The notes under the pieces are model-generated. The model searched no databases, was not told the origin of the DNA, and saw only the letters and a list, made by a program, of their open reading frames with translations. Below are positions 1 to 11,300 of a DNA stretch of 64,000 nt, in pieces (the stretch's first letter is position 1; every line of letters begins with the position of its first letter). Source of the DNA: Physella acuta (taxonomy: Eukaryota > Mollusca > Gastropoda > Physidae); assembly GCF_028476545.1 (NCBI RefSeq), contig NW_026731882.1, positions 744,001 to 808,000 on the forward strand, in the 5' to 3' direction. Position numbers and translations under genes: made by a program.

Positions 1-637
1 ACTGATTGGTCTGTGGCCAAGCGCAACATGTTTTCTTATAAAAATATTTGAGAACACTTTGTGATATTTATTGATTTTCAACCTGTTCATACATTTATGC
101 TCTGTTTCTAAAACTGCCATCACCAACGCAATTGTTCTTCATGCTAAATATAACTTTAAAAAAACGAAACAAAAAAAAAACTACAATTATTGTAATTTCA
201 AGACAAATCCGTTTTTACTTTGATGTTGTTAGCTTGGCGAGGGGCATTAGATCATCAGTTGTTGGTGTTGTTGTGGCAAAAGTAGTGAGAATGCTTGGAG
301 TACAGGTAGAGGTGCTAGTGGTAGTGTTAGTATTTCACCTCTCACAACAGCCGCAGGGCTAAGCACGTGTAGTTAATGGAGAACATCGATTTTCTGATTA
401 AAAATACATGCACGTAAGAAGAACAACCACAATGCACGTATGTTCAAAAACTAATTTATATTTTATGTAGGGCCTTTAAAACATCTTAACAGATTTCGAT
501 CTTCAATTTGTATAAAGCCCTATTGGTTGAAATTTTTTTTACCGGATGCTTCAAGTATTGATTAAATCAAGCTTGAGTGGATATTATTCTAGACAGTGGA
601 AATGTTTCTTTACTTTACTGATTATGTCTCACTCTCT
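1..637. other. Unique AT-rich flank, no gene seen
   Basis: No open frame here has coding character. Short frames contain homopolymer-rich or non-conserved sequence. I see no repeat structure until the TA run. Confidence 0.5.
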
Positions 638-638
638 T

Positions 639-728
<90 letters not shown>
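638..728. repeat. (TA)n microsatellite
   Basis: Nearly pure TA dinucleotides with one TG interruption. It is the landing site of the Helitron that begins at 729, which fits the A/T target of Helitrons. Confidence 0.95.
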
Positions 729-729
<1 letters not shown>

Positions 730-1242
730 TAGCTGCATACCCGTGCTTCGCCACGGTGTGGATATGGATATTACCTCAAGGGTCCCCGCGTTGGGGCGAA
801 TATTGTTTTTGCGCACCGGGCTGCGCACTGGTGTCGTTATCCTCAGTGTTTACCGCGTTGCGCGCTTACACGTGCTTCTCTATGGTGTGGATATCGGATA
901 TGGGGCGGATATTTTTAGCGCACCGCGCTGCGCGCGGGTTTCGATATCCTCAGAGTTTATCGCGCTGCGCGCGAATGTGGGGGGTCACCGCATTGGGGCG
1001 GATATTCCTTCAGCGCACCGCGCGCGGGGGTCGGGATTACTTTGGTGCGAATATGGATATTCACAAAAATTAAATTACGGTAAAAAATTAAAATTGAGAG
1101 CCAAAGCTCTCACGAACGTCCGCCCAGACATCTCTCCTCCCCGAACCCAAGGCGTCATCTAAACCGCCGACAAAAAAACGTGTTTTTCCCGGCCGTCCGC
1201 CCCCAGGTGAGACTGACACTACCACCAGCCTTATATTATAGA
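729..1242 (-). mobile_element. Non-autonomous Helitron, complete, 514 bp
   Basis: Read on the minus strand, the element starts with TCTATAATATAAGGCTGG (1242 downward). It ends with a GC hairpin (stem CCGTG/CACGG, 741-756), a short spacer and the terminal CTAG at 732-729. The neighbouring bases are A before TC and T after CTAG, the A|T insertion site known for Helitrons. There are no terminal inverted repeats and no target duplication, as expected. The interior is GC-rich (runs of GCGC and CGCG) and has no Rep/helicase frame, so an autonomous relative must have moved it. Both ends look intact. Confidence 0.82.
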
Positions 1243-1258
1243 TATAATACATATAGTC

Positions 1259-1330
<72 letters not shown>

Positions 1331-1388
1331 GCCTATATATAATATATAGCCTATACATAGAGAGAGAGAGATAGAGAGAGAGAGATTT
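1259..1388. repeat. (TA)n followed by (GA)n microsatellite
   Basis: A TA run to about 1324 is followed by two copies of an 'ATAATATATAGCCTAT' motif and then GA repeats to about 1386. It directly follows the Helitron 5' end. Confidence 0.9.
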
Positions 1389-1488
1389 CTCTCTCGCTCC
1401 CGTCCTTTCTTATACAGGCAAAAATGGCAGGAGCAAGATCACGCCTATATTTGAGAATTGTATGTTTAGAGGATTCAGCAGCATGTTA

Positions 1489-1801
1489 CAGAGGCGTAGC
1501 GAGGGGGGGGCGGGGGGGGACATATGTCCCCGGGCGCCGACCTTAGGGGGGCGCCAAATTGAAAGTTTGAGGGGGGGGGTGCAAATGAAAAGTTCGAGGG
1601 GGGGTGCAAATCGAAAGTTTGAGGGGGGGGGGGGTGCAAATGAAAAGTTCGAGGGGGGGGGGTGCAAATCGAAAGTTTGAGGGGGGGGGGGTGCAAATGA
1701 AAACTTCGAGGGGGGGGGGTGCAAATCGAAAATTTGCTCCCGAGGGGGGCGCCAAATTGAAAGTATGTCCCCGGGCGCCGGGAAGGGTCGCTACGCCTCT
1801 G
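1489..1801. mobile_element. hAT-type MITE with an internal minisatellite
   Basis: Terminal inverted repeats are CAGAGGCGTAGCGA (1489) and TCGCTACGCCTCTG (ends 1801). They are flanked by a perfect 8-bp target duplication GCATGTTA (1481-1488 and 1802-1809), which is diagnostic of hAT transposition. The interior holds no gene. It is a tandem array (about 27-bp units with the core GTGCAAATCGAAAGTTTGAG plus a G-run of variable length) between two 'CCCCGGGCGCC' blocks. Related elements lie at 42979, 43987 and 61957. Confidence 0.9.
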
Positions 1802-1949
1802 GCATGTTATGATGTTGTGCACAGAGAATGTGTAGGATCGGACAGTTGCTGAACTTGAGCTAACTATGTTAAACAAAATAATAATACATTGAATTATTTT
1901 CACTTAGAGCGGCATTATATATAACATGTAAGAAGTTTTATCTCACTTG

Positions 1950-1951
<2 letters not shown>

Positions 1952-1981
<30 letters not shown>
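1952..1981. repeat. (TA)n microsatellite
   Basis: A short pure TA run. Confidence 0.9.
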
Positions 1982-1983
<2 letters not shown>

Positions 1984-2920
1984 TAAAATACTCACAGAAT
2001 AAGATCCAACCAAGCAATAGAAGCAAGAGGGCCCGTAAAATTACCCCTTGCATCATTTTCTCTTGTTTAAAAGTCTTCTAGACCACGATATTATTTTGAT
2101 TAATGTAAACGACGGATTTTATCAAAATCTTTATCATAAACTGTCGTAGTGTTTGGATTCAAATAATGTATCCACGAACAGTGCCTTTAAAATGGCTTTA
2201 TCCTTTGATTAAACAAAATATATTTAAAATATTTTATGTACAACTTTAAATCATCCCTAATGTACTGTCTTAGAAGCGTCAACCAAGCCTTCAACTGGAC
2301 ACAGGACTCAGTTCACCCGCAGCAAATGTTGACTAGACCTTCAGTTGACTACACCTTAGTCAGCCTTAACTTGCGCTTAATATAATCATCAGAGAGATCC
2401 TCGAATTTAAAAGATTTTAAACCTCATAAAACATTCATTTCCTTAAATTTATCAAAGCCTTAATATAGCACCAAATGTGCAGTATTTAGCAAATGTAAAC
2501 GTATTTATGTGCGAAATGCTGACCGAGTTTATTGATGTAATTCGAAGGTTTCTATTCATGAAAGAATTTGCACTGGGATTGATTATTTTTCAAGTCATGA
2601 CAGCTAAACCGGTGTTAAAGAAAATTACAGTTGCAATCAGAGGACGGGGCAGGTTGTGCAGACCGTACCGAATGACACCACTGGGGTGCTAAAAATACAA
2701 TATCAGAAGCTATAAATGTAGACGGGAACATCAATAATATTTGATCATTTTTCCAACCCACGTTAACAATCCGTAGGCTTCACAAATTTCCACTGTGTTT
2801 TTACGTGGTTGAAAGACAGATATGTATAAAATAATATGCTTGAATTATGACAGTTTTATGTAAGTTTGCCTAATTTGATTTCGACGAGCATTGTCAGACG
2901 TATTGGCATGCGGATGGAGT
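1982..2920. other. Unique AT-rich DNA, no gene seen
   Basis: No coding frame, RNA gene or repeat family that I recognise. Confidence 0.5.
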
Positions 2921-2924
2921 GGTC

Positions 2925-3245
2925 GAATGGTGGGGTGATTATGGAAGTATTTGGGGTGGTGGAAGTGGTGGGGGTGGTGGTGGGAAGGATTACAGAGGTG
3001 GGGGTGGTGGGAGTGGTGGGGGTGGTGGAAGTGGTGAGGGTGGTGGAAAAGATTGCAGAGTTGGGGGTGGTGGGAGTGTTGGGGGTGGGGGTGGTGGTGG
3101 GAATGATTGCAGAGGTGGGGATGGCGGGAGTTGTGGGGGTGGTGGGAGTGGTGGGGGTGGGGGTGGTGGTGGGAATGATTGCAGAGGTGAGTTGGTGGGG
3201 AGGTGGGAATGATGGGAGAATCGGGATAGGTGGGAGAGGCGGAAA
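2925..3245. repeat. GGT-rich degenerate minisatellite
   Basis: Imperfect repeats of GGGGGTGGTGG spaced by GGAATGATTGCAGAGGTG-type units (about 30-60 bp). The strand asymmetry gives spurious Gly/Val-rich frames on + and Pro/Thr-rich frames on -. These have no start context or conserved residues, so I do not call a gene. Confidence 0.85.
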
Positions 3246-4977
3246 TGGTAGAGAATGTAGGAGTTGCTTCTTGTGGAGAAAAAAATTCCTTTCCAGATAT
3301 TCTGATAAGATTTGTGTGGAAGAATACATTTAAATCGTTTTATATTATGCTTCGGTATGCCAAGGTCCAGGGTGGGGGCCCATGTCCTGGGGTTATTGTC
3401 CGGGAGCAAGTCGTTCGATTGACGAACTACCTTCTTCACCCCAGGTACTTATCACGTGACTTTTAGTTATGGGATTCACCCTCTGACCATACCGGATAAC
3501 ATAAAGTACTAGCAGACCTGATGCGTGGTTGTAGTTACATCTGTAACACTGTGACCAAGTACAAGATGTTCCTAGCCGCACACATGCAGATCTCTATTGA
3601 AATAACCAAACAAATATCGTTAAATATTTTCTTTAAATTGATCCTAGTTATGCCACTTGATTGCCATGGCCCACTACAGTTTACAGCTGCGCGTTTCGTA
3701 CATACGACAACGTTTGAAGGACGTTAACTTGAGATCTTGTTGAAGTATTTTATTGTTTTGTTTTAGGTGAAACTATGTTCAGACCATGCCTCCTAGGTCA
3801 CCACATTATAGCCATTCTATTTTTAAAAATACAGCTCAAACCACAAACAATAAGTTCTTTATTTTAAAATTAAGCCCTCATTTATTTATAAAAGAATAAT
3901 TTTATTTTTATAAGTCGATGGAGTATGATAATAATAAAAAAAAATTCAAAAGAAAACGTTAACTTTTTCTTCGCGGTCATCTGAGCTACTTCCAACTCGG
4001 CGAGATTTTTTTTTTTTGAGAAATTGTATAAAATAAAACAAAAAAAGGGGTTAAATACAATTTTCGTAAAAATAAAATTAAGCCACTTTTAAATTCACTT
4101 TCACTAGTTCTAGCTATATAAAGCATTTTATCCCGTGATAACTGGTCTAAGTGATGAAAATGAAAGATTAAATCTCCACACTTTTACAGAATGGCTTAAA
4201 TGAAACTGAAGTTGACTTGCTAAAGGTGTTATGTACATAAGGACCAATAATATTTAATGTAAGTAACGGAGGCATCCAATCATTGATTCTCTTATGAACC
4301 GAACATGACATTAAATTCACACGGTGCTTTTAAAATCAAAGCTCAAAACGATAGGCTACACACAGAATATTAAATTCAATTAGTTGAAAATTTTAGAAAA
4401 AATATTTATTGACTTAACGTCAGAAAAATATAAAATTATTTAGTTTGTGAACATTAAAAACATCTTTTATTACAATGAAGTTTTTAAAATAGTAGATATT
4501 TCCATTAAATAAAGAAGATTTTTCCATAAATATTATTCACCTATATAATATCTAATACATAAAATGAAAGTTGAACCTGGCCGCCATTTGCTAATTAGAT
4601 CTAAAAGTTTAAATGTAAAACTTTTTCTATTTTAAATGTAAATCTTTTGCTATTTCTCACAATTTCTATCTAACAAAGAAAAAATTAAAACCACCTTGAT
4701 AATCGCGTTTAAAGTGACTGAAAACTGACATCTTCTAACAGCCTGCTTGACCACCCCTATTTACGTAATTGCGCCCCTTCTTTTACTTTAAGGAAAAAAA
4801 AAAACCATTTAGCTAAAAAAAATTATTATAATTTACACTAAATGGTTTTCGATAAGGGTTGAAAAAAAATACAGTTGATATTTGTCTCAAGACCAGGCAG
4901 ACTATTCTATAGCATTCATGAGATGGGCTTTGTGAGCATTGTTTAAGCTTCACGTGTCATTTATTTTTAAAGGATTG
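3246..4977. other. Unique AT-rich DNA, no gene seen
   Basis: About 1.7 kb, about 70% A+T, with A/T homopolymers. Nothing recognisable on either strand. Confidence 0.5.
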
Positions 4978-6155
4978 GGTAGGGGGAGGCTTGTGGGCTG
5001 GGTAGGGGAAGACTGTGGTGGTGGGCTGGGCAGGGGGAGTCTTTGGTGGTGGGCTGGGTAGGGGTGGCTGTGGTGGTGGGCTGGGTAGTGTGAGGCTGTG
5101 GTGGTGGGCTGGGTATGGTGAGACTGTGGTGGTGGGCTGGGTATGATGAGACTGGTGGGCTGGGTAGTGTGAGGCTGGTGGGCTGGTTAGGATGAGGCTG
5201 GTGGGCTGGGTAGGGAAGACTGTGGGGGTGGGCTGGGTAGGGGGAGGCTGTGGTGGTGGGCTGGGTAGGGGGAGGCTGGTGGGCTAGTTAGGATGAGGCT
5301 GGTGGGCTGGGTAGGGAAGACTGTGGTGGTGGGCTGGGTAGGGTAGGCTGTGGTGGTGGGCTGGGTAGGGGAGGCTTGTGGGCTGGGTAGATGGAGGCTG
5401 GTGGGCTGGTTAGGATGAGGCTGGTGGGCTGGGTAAGGAAGACTGTGGTGGTGGGGTGAGTTGGTGAAGGGTGTGGTGGTGGGCTGGGTACGGGGAGGCT
5501 GTGGTGGTGGGCGTTGTAGTGTGAGGTTGGTGGGCTGGTTTGGATGAGGCTGGTGGGCTGTGTAGTGTGAGGCTGTGGTAGTGGGCTGGGTAGTGTGAGG
5601 CTGGTGGACTGGTTTGGATGAGGCTGGTGGGCTGTGTAGTGTGAGGCTGTGGTGGTGGGCTGGGTAGAGTGAGGCTGGTGGGCTGGTTGTGATGAGGCTG
5701 GTGGGCTGGGTAGAGTGAGGCTGGTGGGCTGGGTAGGGTGAGGCTGTGGTGGTGGTGTGAGTAGGGTGAGGGTGAGGTGGTTGGCTGGGTAGGGGGAGAG
5801 TGTGGTGGTGGGCTGGGTAGGGGGAGGCTGTGGTGGTGGGCTGGGTAGGGGGAGGCTGTGGTGGTGGGCTGGGTAGGGGGAGGCTGTGGTGGTGGGCTGG
5901 GTAGGGGGAGGCTGTGGTGGTGGGCTGGGTAGAGTGTGGTGGTGGGCTGGGTTTGGGGGAGGCTGGTGGTCTAGGTAAGGGGAGGCTGTGGTGGTGGGCT
6001 GGGTAGGGTGAGGCTGTGGTGGTGGGCTGGGTAGGGGGAGGCTGTGGTGGTGGGCTGGGTAGGGGGAGGCTGGTGGTCTAGGTAAGGGGAGGCTGTGGTG
6101 GTGGGCTGGGTAGGGAAGGCTGTGGTGGTGGGCTGGGTAGGGTGAGGCTGTAGTG
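4978..6155 (+). repeat. G-rich minisatellite A (23/28-bp units)
   Basis: Units of the form GGTGGGCTGGGTAGGGGGAG + GCTGTGGT (28 bp) alternate with a 23-bp form lacking the GTGGT end. The core GGGCTGGGTAGGG has three G3 tracts with 2-nt loops and a fourth G-run follows, so G-quadruplex formation is plausible. The same core forms arrays at 22143 (opposite strand), 24196 and 31892. Confidence 0.93.
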
Positions 6156-6358
6156 GGTGTCTAACCCACTAGAACCCACTAATTACTTGCATATCTCTAA
6201 TTGTTTATGCACGAAATCTTCATATCAGCCACACGTGTTTCATAAAAAATGAAGCAAAGCTTTACAATTTTTACAAATAGCACATCGAAAGAAATGGCAA
6301 TGATGAATACAATTATGATGAAATAAAGCACAATACTTCGTCTCTTTAGGTAATTTTT

Positions 6359-7048
6359 GTTAGGTTATGTTAGGTTATGTTAGTTTATGTTAGGTTATGG
6401 TAGGTTATGTTAGGTTAGGTTAGATTAGGTTAGGGTAGGTTATGTTAGATTAGGTTAGGGTAGGTTATGTTAGATTATGTTAGGTTATGTTGGCTTATGT
6501 TAGGTTATGTTAGGTTAAGTTATGTTATGTTATGTTATGTTATGTTATGTTATGTTATGTTATGTTATGTTATGTTATGTTATGTTATGTTATGTTATGT
6601 TATGTTATGTTATGTTATGTTATGTTATGTTATGTTATGTTATGTTATGTTATGTTATGTTATGTTATGTTATGTTATGTTATGTTATGTTATGTTATGT
6701 TATGTTATGTTATGTTATGTTATGTTATGTTATGTTATGTTATGTTATGTTATGTTATGTTATGTTATGTTATGTTATGTTATGTTATGTTATGTTATGT
6801 TATGTTATGTTATGTTATGTTATGTTATGTTATGTTATGTTATGTTATGTTATGTTATGTTATGTTATGTTATGTTATGTTATGTTATGTTATGTTATGT
6901 TATGTTATGTTATGTTATGTTATGTTATGTTATGTTATGTTATGTTATGTTATGTTATGTTATGTTATGTTATGTTATGTTATGTTATGTTATGTTATGT
7001 TTGTTAGGTTATGTTATGTTATGTTAGGTTAGGTTAGGTTAGGTTAGG
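6359..7048 (+). repeat. Pentanucleotide array TTATG flanked by TTAGG
   Basis: About 6515-7000 is a nearly perfect (TTATG)n run of about 95 units. On both sides it grades into mixed TTAGG/TTATG, and it ends in about six TTAGG units (7020-7048). TTAGG is the telomere repeat of most arthropods; molluscs use TTAGGG. This block is internal and may just be a slipped pentamer. The long Met-Leu-Cys-Tyr frames through it are artefacts. Confidence 0.95.
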
Positions 7049-8322
7049 TTAATTTTTTTTAAAGATGTTGAAGTCTTAGTGTTATGACTAATGTTGTGAT
7101 TAGTTAGATTTACTCTTAATTTGAATAGGGGATACTTTTTGTGTAATCTTGGATGTAAACCTTAGTTGTGAGCGGGGTTGGGTTGAGGTTTTAAAGAATG
7201 TGATAAAAGGGCAGCTATAATTTTTTTTAAAGAATGTAGTTAAAGGGAAGCTATAATGTTTTTTTTTGCCTGATTCGTCTGATACGGAGTTGTCCTCTCA
7301 TCTATACACGAGTTCATCCAAACGTTTACAAACTTTCACAAAGGTCCCCATGTTTTATGATCCTCACTCTGCTTGTCAATGTATGGATGGGTTCATAGTC
7401 AAATCCTGTAACTTAATATGGGTCCACTTCTAACTATAAATTGATCAGTAAGGTGATATGGGTGAGCTATTGCTTAGAGTATAAGAAATAGCCATAAGCT
7501 GTAATAATGGGCAGATGATTTTTCTTTAAAGATGTCGAACTACTGATCGCTTTTTGAGGATATTTTTTAATTTGTGTGTGTTGTCGACTTAATGAGCACA
7601 ATTAAGAGCATCATATAAAAAAATGACAGAAACAGCACACCTTGAATCTTAAATAAAAACAAAACAAAATCAATAGTTCATAGTGTATAAACCGATAATA
7701 AACGTGGCAAAAAAAGAAAAAGAACAAAAAAAGTAGAAAAAAAGAAGAAAAAAACAAACATCAACGAATAACTAAACTATTAAAACTAAACTAAAATATA
7801 TATTGCATACAGCAGTAAGTATGTAGGTTACTTCCATTAGCACATTATATCGGTACGTCGTAGTTATAGTTGTAGGTTTTGCTGTCGGCTATGACTTATG
7901 TAATGTAATGGTTATATGTAATATGTAATTTATTGTAATGTAGCTGTAATGTAGCTGTAATGTAGGTATAAATGTAGCTGTAGATAGAGTTTTGAGAATG
8001 AGAGTAAGTTTATATGTACGCAGGGTGTTTTCGACATAGCGACCATGAATGCCCTACCAAACCATATCTATTTTTAAATAAAGCGTTAAGGATAATTTTG
8101 TCATAATTTTATCCAAAGACAATACATCACATTGTTTTAGGTTTAGAACTGTATTATAGTTTAAAGTATATTAAATATTGACAAATATTTCGAGTCAATG
8201 TTATAGTTATTAAATATTCATAATAGTTGTTAAAAAGTTATAAAAGTAACTAAATAGTTATAATAGTTGTTAAATAGTATTTTTGATTTTACGTTTTTCT
8301 TCATCTTAAAAATGTTCATATA
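7049..8322. other. Unique AT-rich DNA, no gene seen
   Basis: Poly-A/T tracts, a short 'TGTAATGTAGC' repeat near 7915-7985 and a 'TAGTTATAATAGTTGTTAAA' repeat near 8200-8275. No gene recognised. Confidence 0.5.
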
Positions 8323-11300
8323 TACACCCTATATCCCTTTTTTGTTAAGGTGTCGCCATCCCACACCCTATATCCCTCTGTTAAGGTGTCGCCATCCCAC
8401 ACCCTATATCCCTCTGTTAACGTGTTCCCATCCCACACCCTATATCCCTCTGTTAAGGTGTCGCCATCCCACACCCTATATCCCTCTGTTAAGGTGTCGC
8501 CATCCCACACCCTATATCCCTCTGTTAACGTGTTCCCATCCCACACCCTATATCCCTCTGTTAAGGTGTCGCCATCCCACACCCTATATCCCTCTGTTAA
8601 GGTGTCGCCATCCCACACCCTATATCCCTCTGTTAAGGTGTCCCCATCCCACACCCTATATCCCTCTGTTGTTAAGGTGTCGCCATCCCACACCCTATAT
8701 CCCTCTGTTGTTAAGGTGTCCCCATCCCACACCCTATATCCCTCTGTTAAGGTGTCGCCATCCCACACCCTATATCCCTCTGTTGTTAAGGTGTCCCCAT
8801 CCCACACCCTATATCTCTCTGTTAAAGTGTCGCCATCCCACACCCTATATCCCTCTGTTAACGTGTTCCCATCCCACACCCTATATCCCTCTGTTAAGTT
8901 GTCGCCATAACACACCCTATATCCCTCTGTTAAGGTGTCGCCATCCCACACCCTATATCCCTCTGCTGTTAAGGTGTCCCCATCCCACACCCTATATCCC
9001 TCTGCTGTTAAGGTGTCGCCATCCCACACCCTATATCCCTCTGTTGTTAAGGTGTCCCCATCCCACACCCTATATCCCTCTGTTAAGGTGTCCCCATCCC
9101 ACACCCTATATCCCTCTGTTAAGGTGTCCCCATCCCACACCCTACATCCCTCTGTTGTTAAGGTGTCCCCATTCGACACCCTATCCCCACTGGTGTTAAG
9201 GTGTCCCCATCCCACACCCTACATCCCTCTGTTGTTAAGGTGTCCCCATTCGACACCCTATCCCCACTGGTGTTAAGGTGTCCCCATCCCACACCCTATA
9301 TCCCTCTGTTAAGGTGTCGCCATCCCACACCCTATATCCCTCTGTTAAGGTGTCGCCATCCCACACCCTATATCCCTCTGTTGTTAAGGTGTCCCCATCC
9401 CACACCCTATATCCCTCTGTTGTTAAGGTGTCGCCATCCCACACCCTATATCTCTCTGTTAAGGTGTCGCCATCCCACACCCTATATCCCTCTGTTGTTA
9501 AGGTGTCGCCATCCCACACCCTATATCCCTCTGTTAAGGTGTCCCCATCCCACACCCTATATCTCTCTGTTAAGGTGTCCCCATCCCACACCCTATATCC
9601 CTCTGTTAGGTGTCGCCATCCCACACCCTATATCCCTCTGTTGTTAAGGTGTTGCCATCCCACACCCTATATCCCTCTGTTAAGGTGTCCCCATCCCACA
9701 CCCTATATCTCTCTGTTAAGGTGTCCCCATCCCACACCCTATATCCCTCTGTTGTTAAGGTGTCGCCATCCCACACCCTATATCCCTCTTTTGTTAAGGT
9801 GTCCCCATCCCACACCCTATATCCCTCTGTTGTTAAGGTGTCGCCATCCCACACCCTATATCCCTCTGTTAAGGTGTCGCCATCCCACACCCTATATCCC
9901 TCTGTTAAGGTGTCGCCATCCCACACCCTATATCCCTCTGTTAGGTGTCGCCATCCCACACCCTATATCCCTCTGTTAAGGTGTCGCCATCCCACACCCT
10001 ATATCCCTCTGTTAGGTGTCGCCATCCCACACCTTATATCCCTCTGTTAAGGTGTCGCCATCCCACACCCTATATCCCTCTGTTGTTAAGGTGTCCCCAT
10101 CCCACACCCTATATCCCTCTGTTAAGGTGTCGCCATCCCACACCCTATATCCCTCTGTTGTTAAGGTGTCCCCATCCCACACCCTATATCCCTCTGTTAA
10201 GGTGTCCCCATCCCACACCCTATATCCCTCTTTTAAGGTGTCTCCATCCGACACCCTACACCGCTGGTGTTAAGGTGTCCCCATTCCACACCCTACATCC
10301 CTCTGTTGTTAAGGTGTCCCCATTCGACACCCTATCCCCACTGGTGTTAAGGTGTCCCCATCCCACACCCTACATCCCTCTGTTGTTAAGGTGTCCCCAT
10401 TCGACACCCTATCCCCACTGGTGTTAAGGTGTCGCCAGCCCACACCCTATATCCCTCTGTTAAGGTGTCGCCATCCCACACCCTATATCCCTCTGTTAAG
10501 GTGTCCCCATCCCACACCCTATATCCCTCTGTTAGGTGTCGCCATCCCACACCCTATATCCCTCTGTTAAGGTGTCGCCATCCCACACCCTATATCTCTC
10601 TGTTAAGGTGTCGCCATCCCACACCCTATATCCCTCTGTTGTTAAGGTGTCGCCATCCCACACCCTATATCCCTCTGTTAAGGTGTCCCCATCCCACACC
10701 CTATATCTCTCTGTTAAGGTGTCCCCATCCCACACCCTATATCCCTCTGTTGTTAAGGTGTTGCCATCCCACACCCTATAACCCTCTGTTAAGGTGTCCC
10801 CATCCCACACCCTATATCTCTCTGTTAAGGTGTCCCCATCCCACACCCTATATCCCTCTGTTGTTAAGGTGTCCCCATCCGACACCCTATCCCCACTGAT
10901 CTTAAGGTGTCCCCATCCGACACCCTACCCCCGCTGGTGTTAAGGTGTCCCCGTCCGACACCCTTTCGTCGCTGTAGTTAAGGTGTCCCCATCCCACACC
11001 CTATATCCCTCTGTTGTTAAGGTGTCGCCATCCCACACCCTATATATTCCTCTAATGTTAAGGTGTCACCATCCCACACCCTATATCCCTCTGTTGTTAA
11101 GGTGTCGCCATCCCACACCCTATATCCCTCTTTTGTTAAGGTGTCCCCATCCCACACCCTATATCCCTCTGTTGTTAAGGTGTCGCCATCCGACACCCTA
11201 TATATTCCTCTAATGTTAAGGTGTCACCATCCCACACCCTATATCCCTCTGTTGTTAAGGTGTCGCCATCCCACACCCTATATCCCTCTTTTGTTAAGGT

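Noticed and set aside
6467-7032. Met-Leu-Cys-Tyr-Val open frames
   Set aside because: Direct reading of the TTATG pentamer; open in all three + frames.
6359-7048. A true telomere end
   Set aside because: The array is internal, short in TTAGG units and flanked by unique DNA on both sides.
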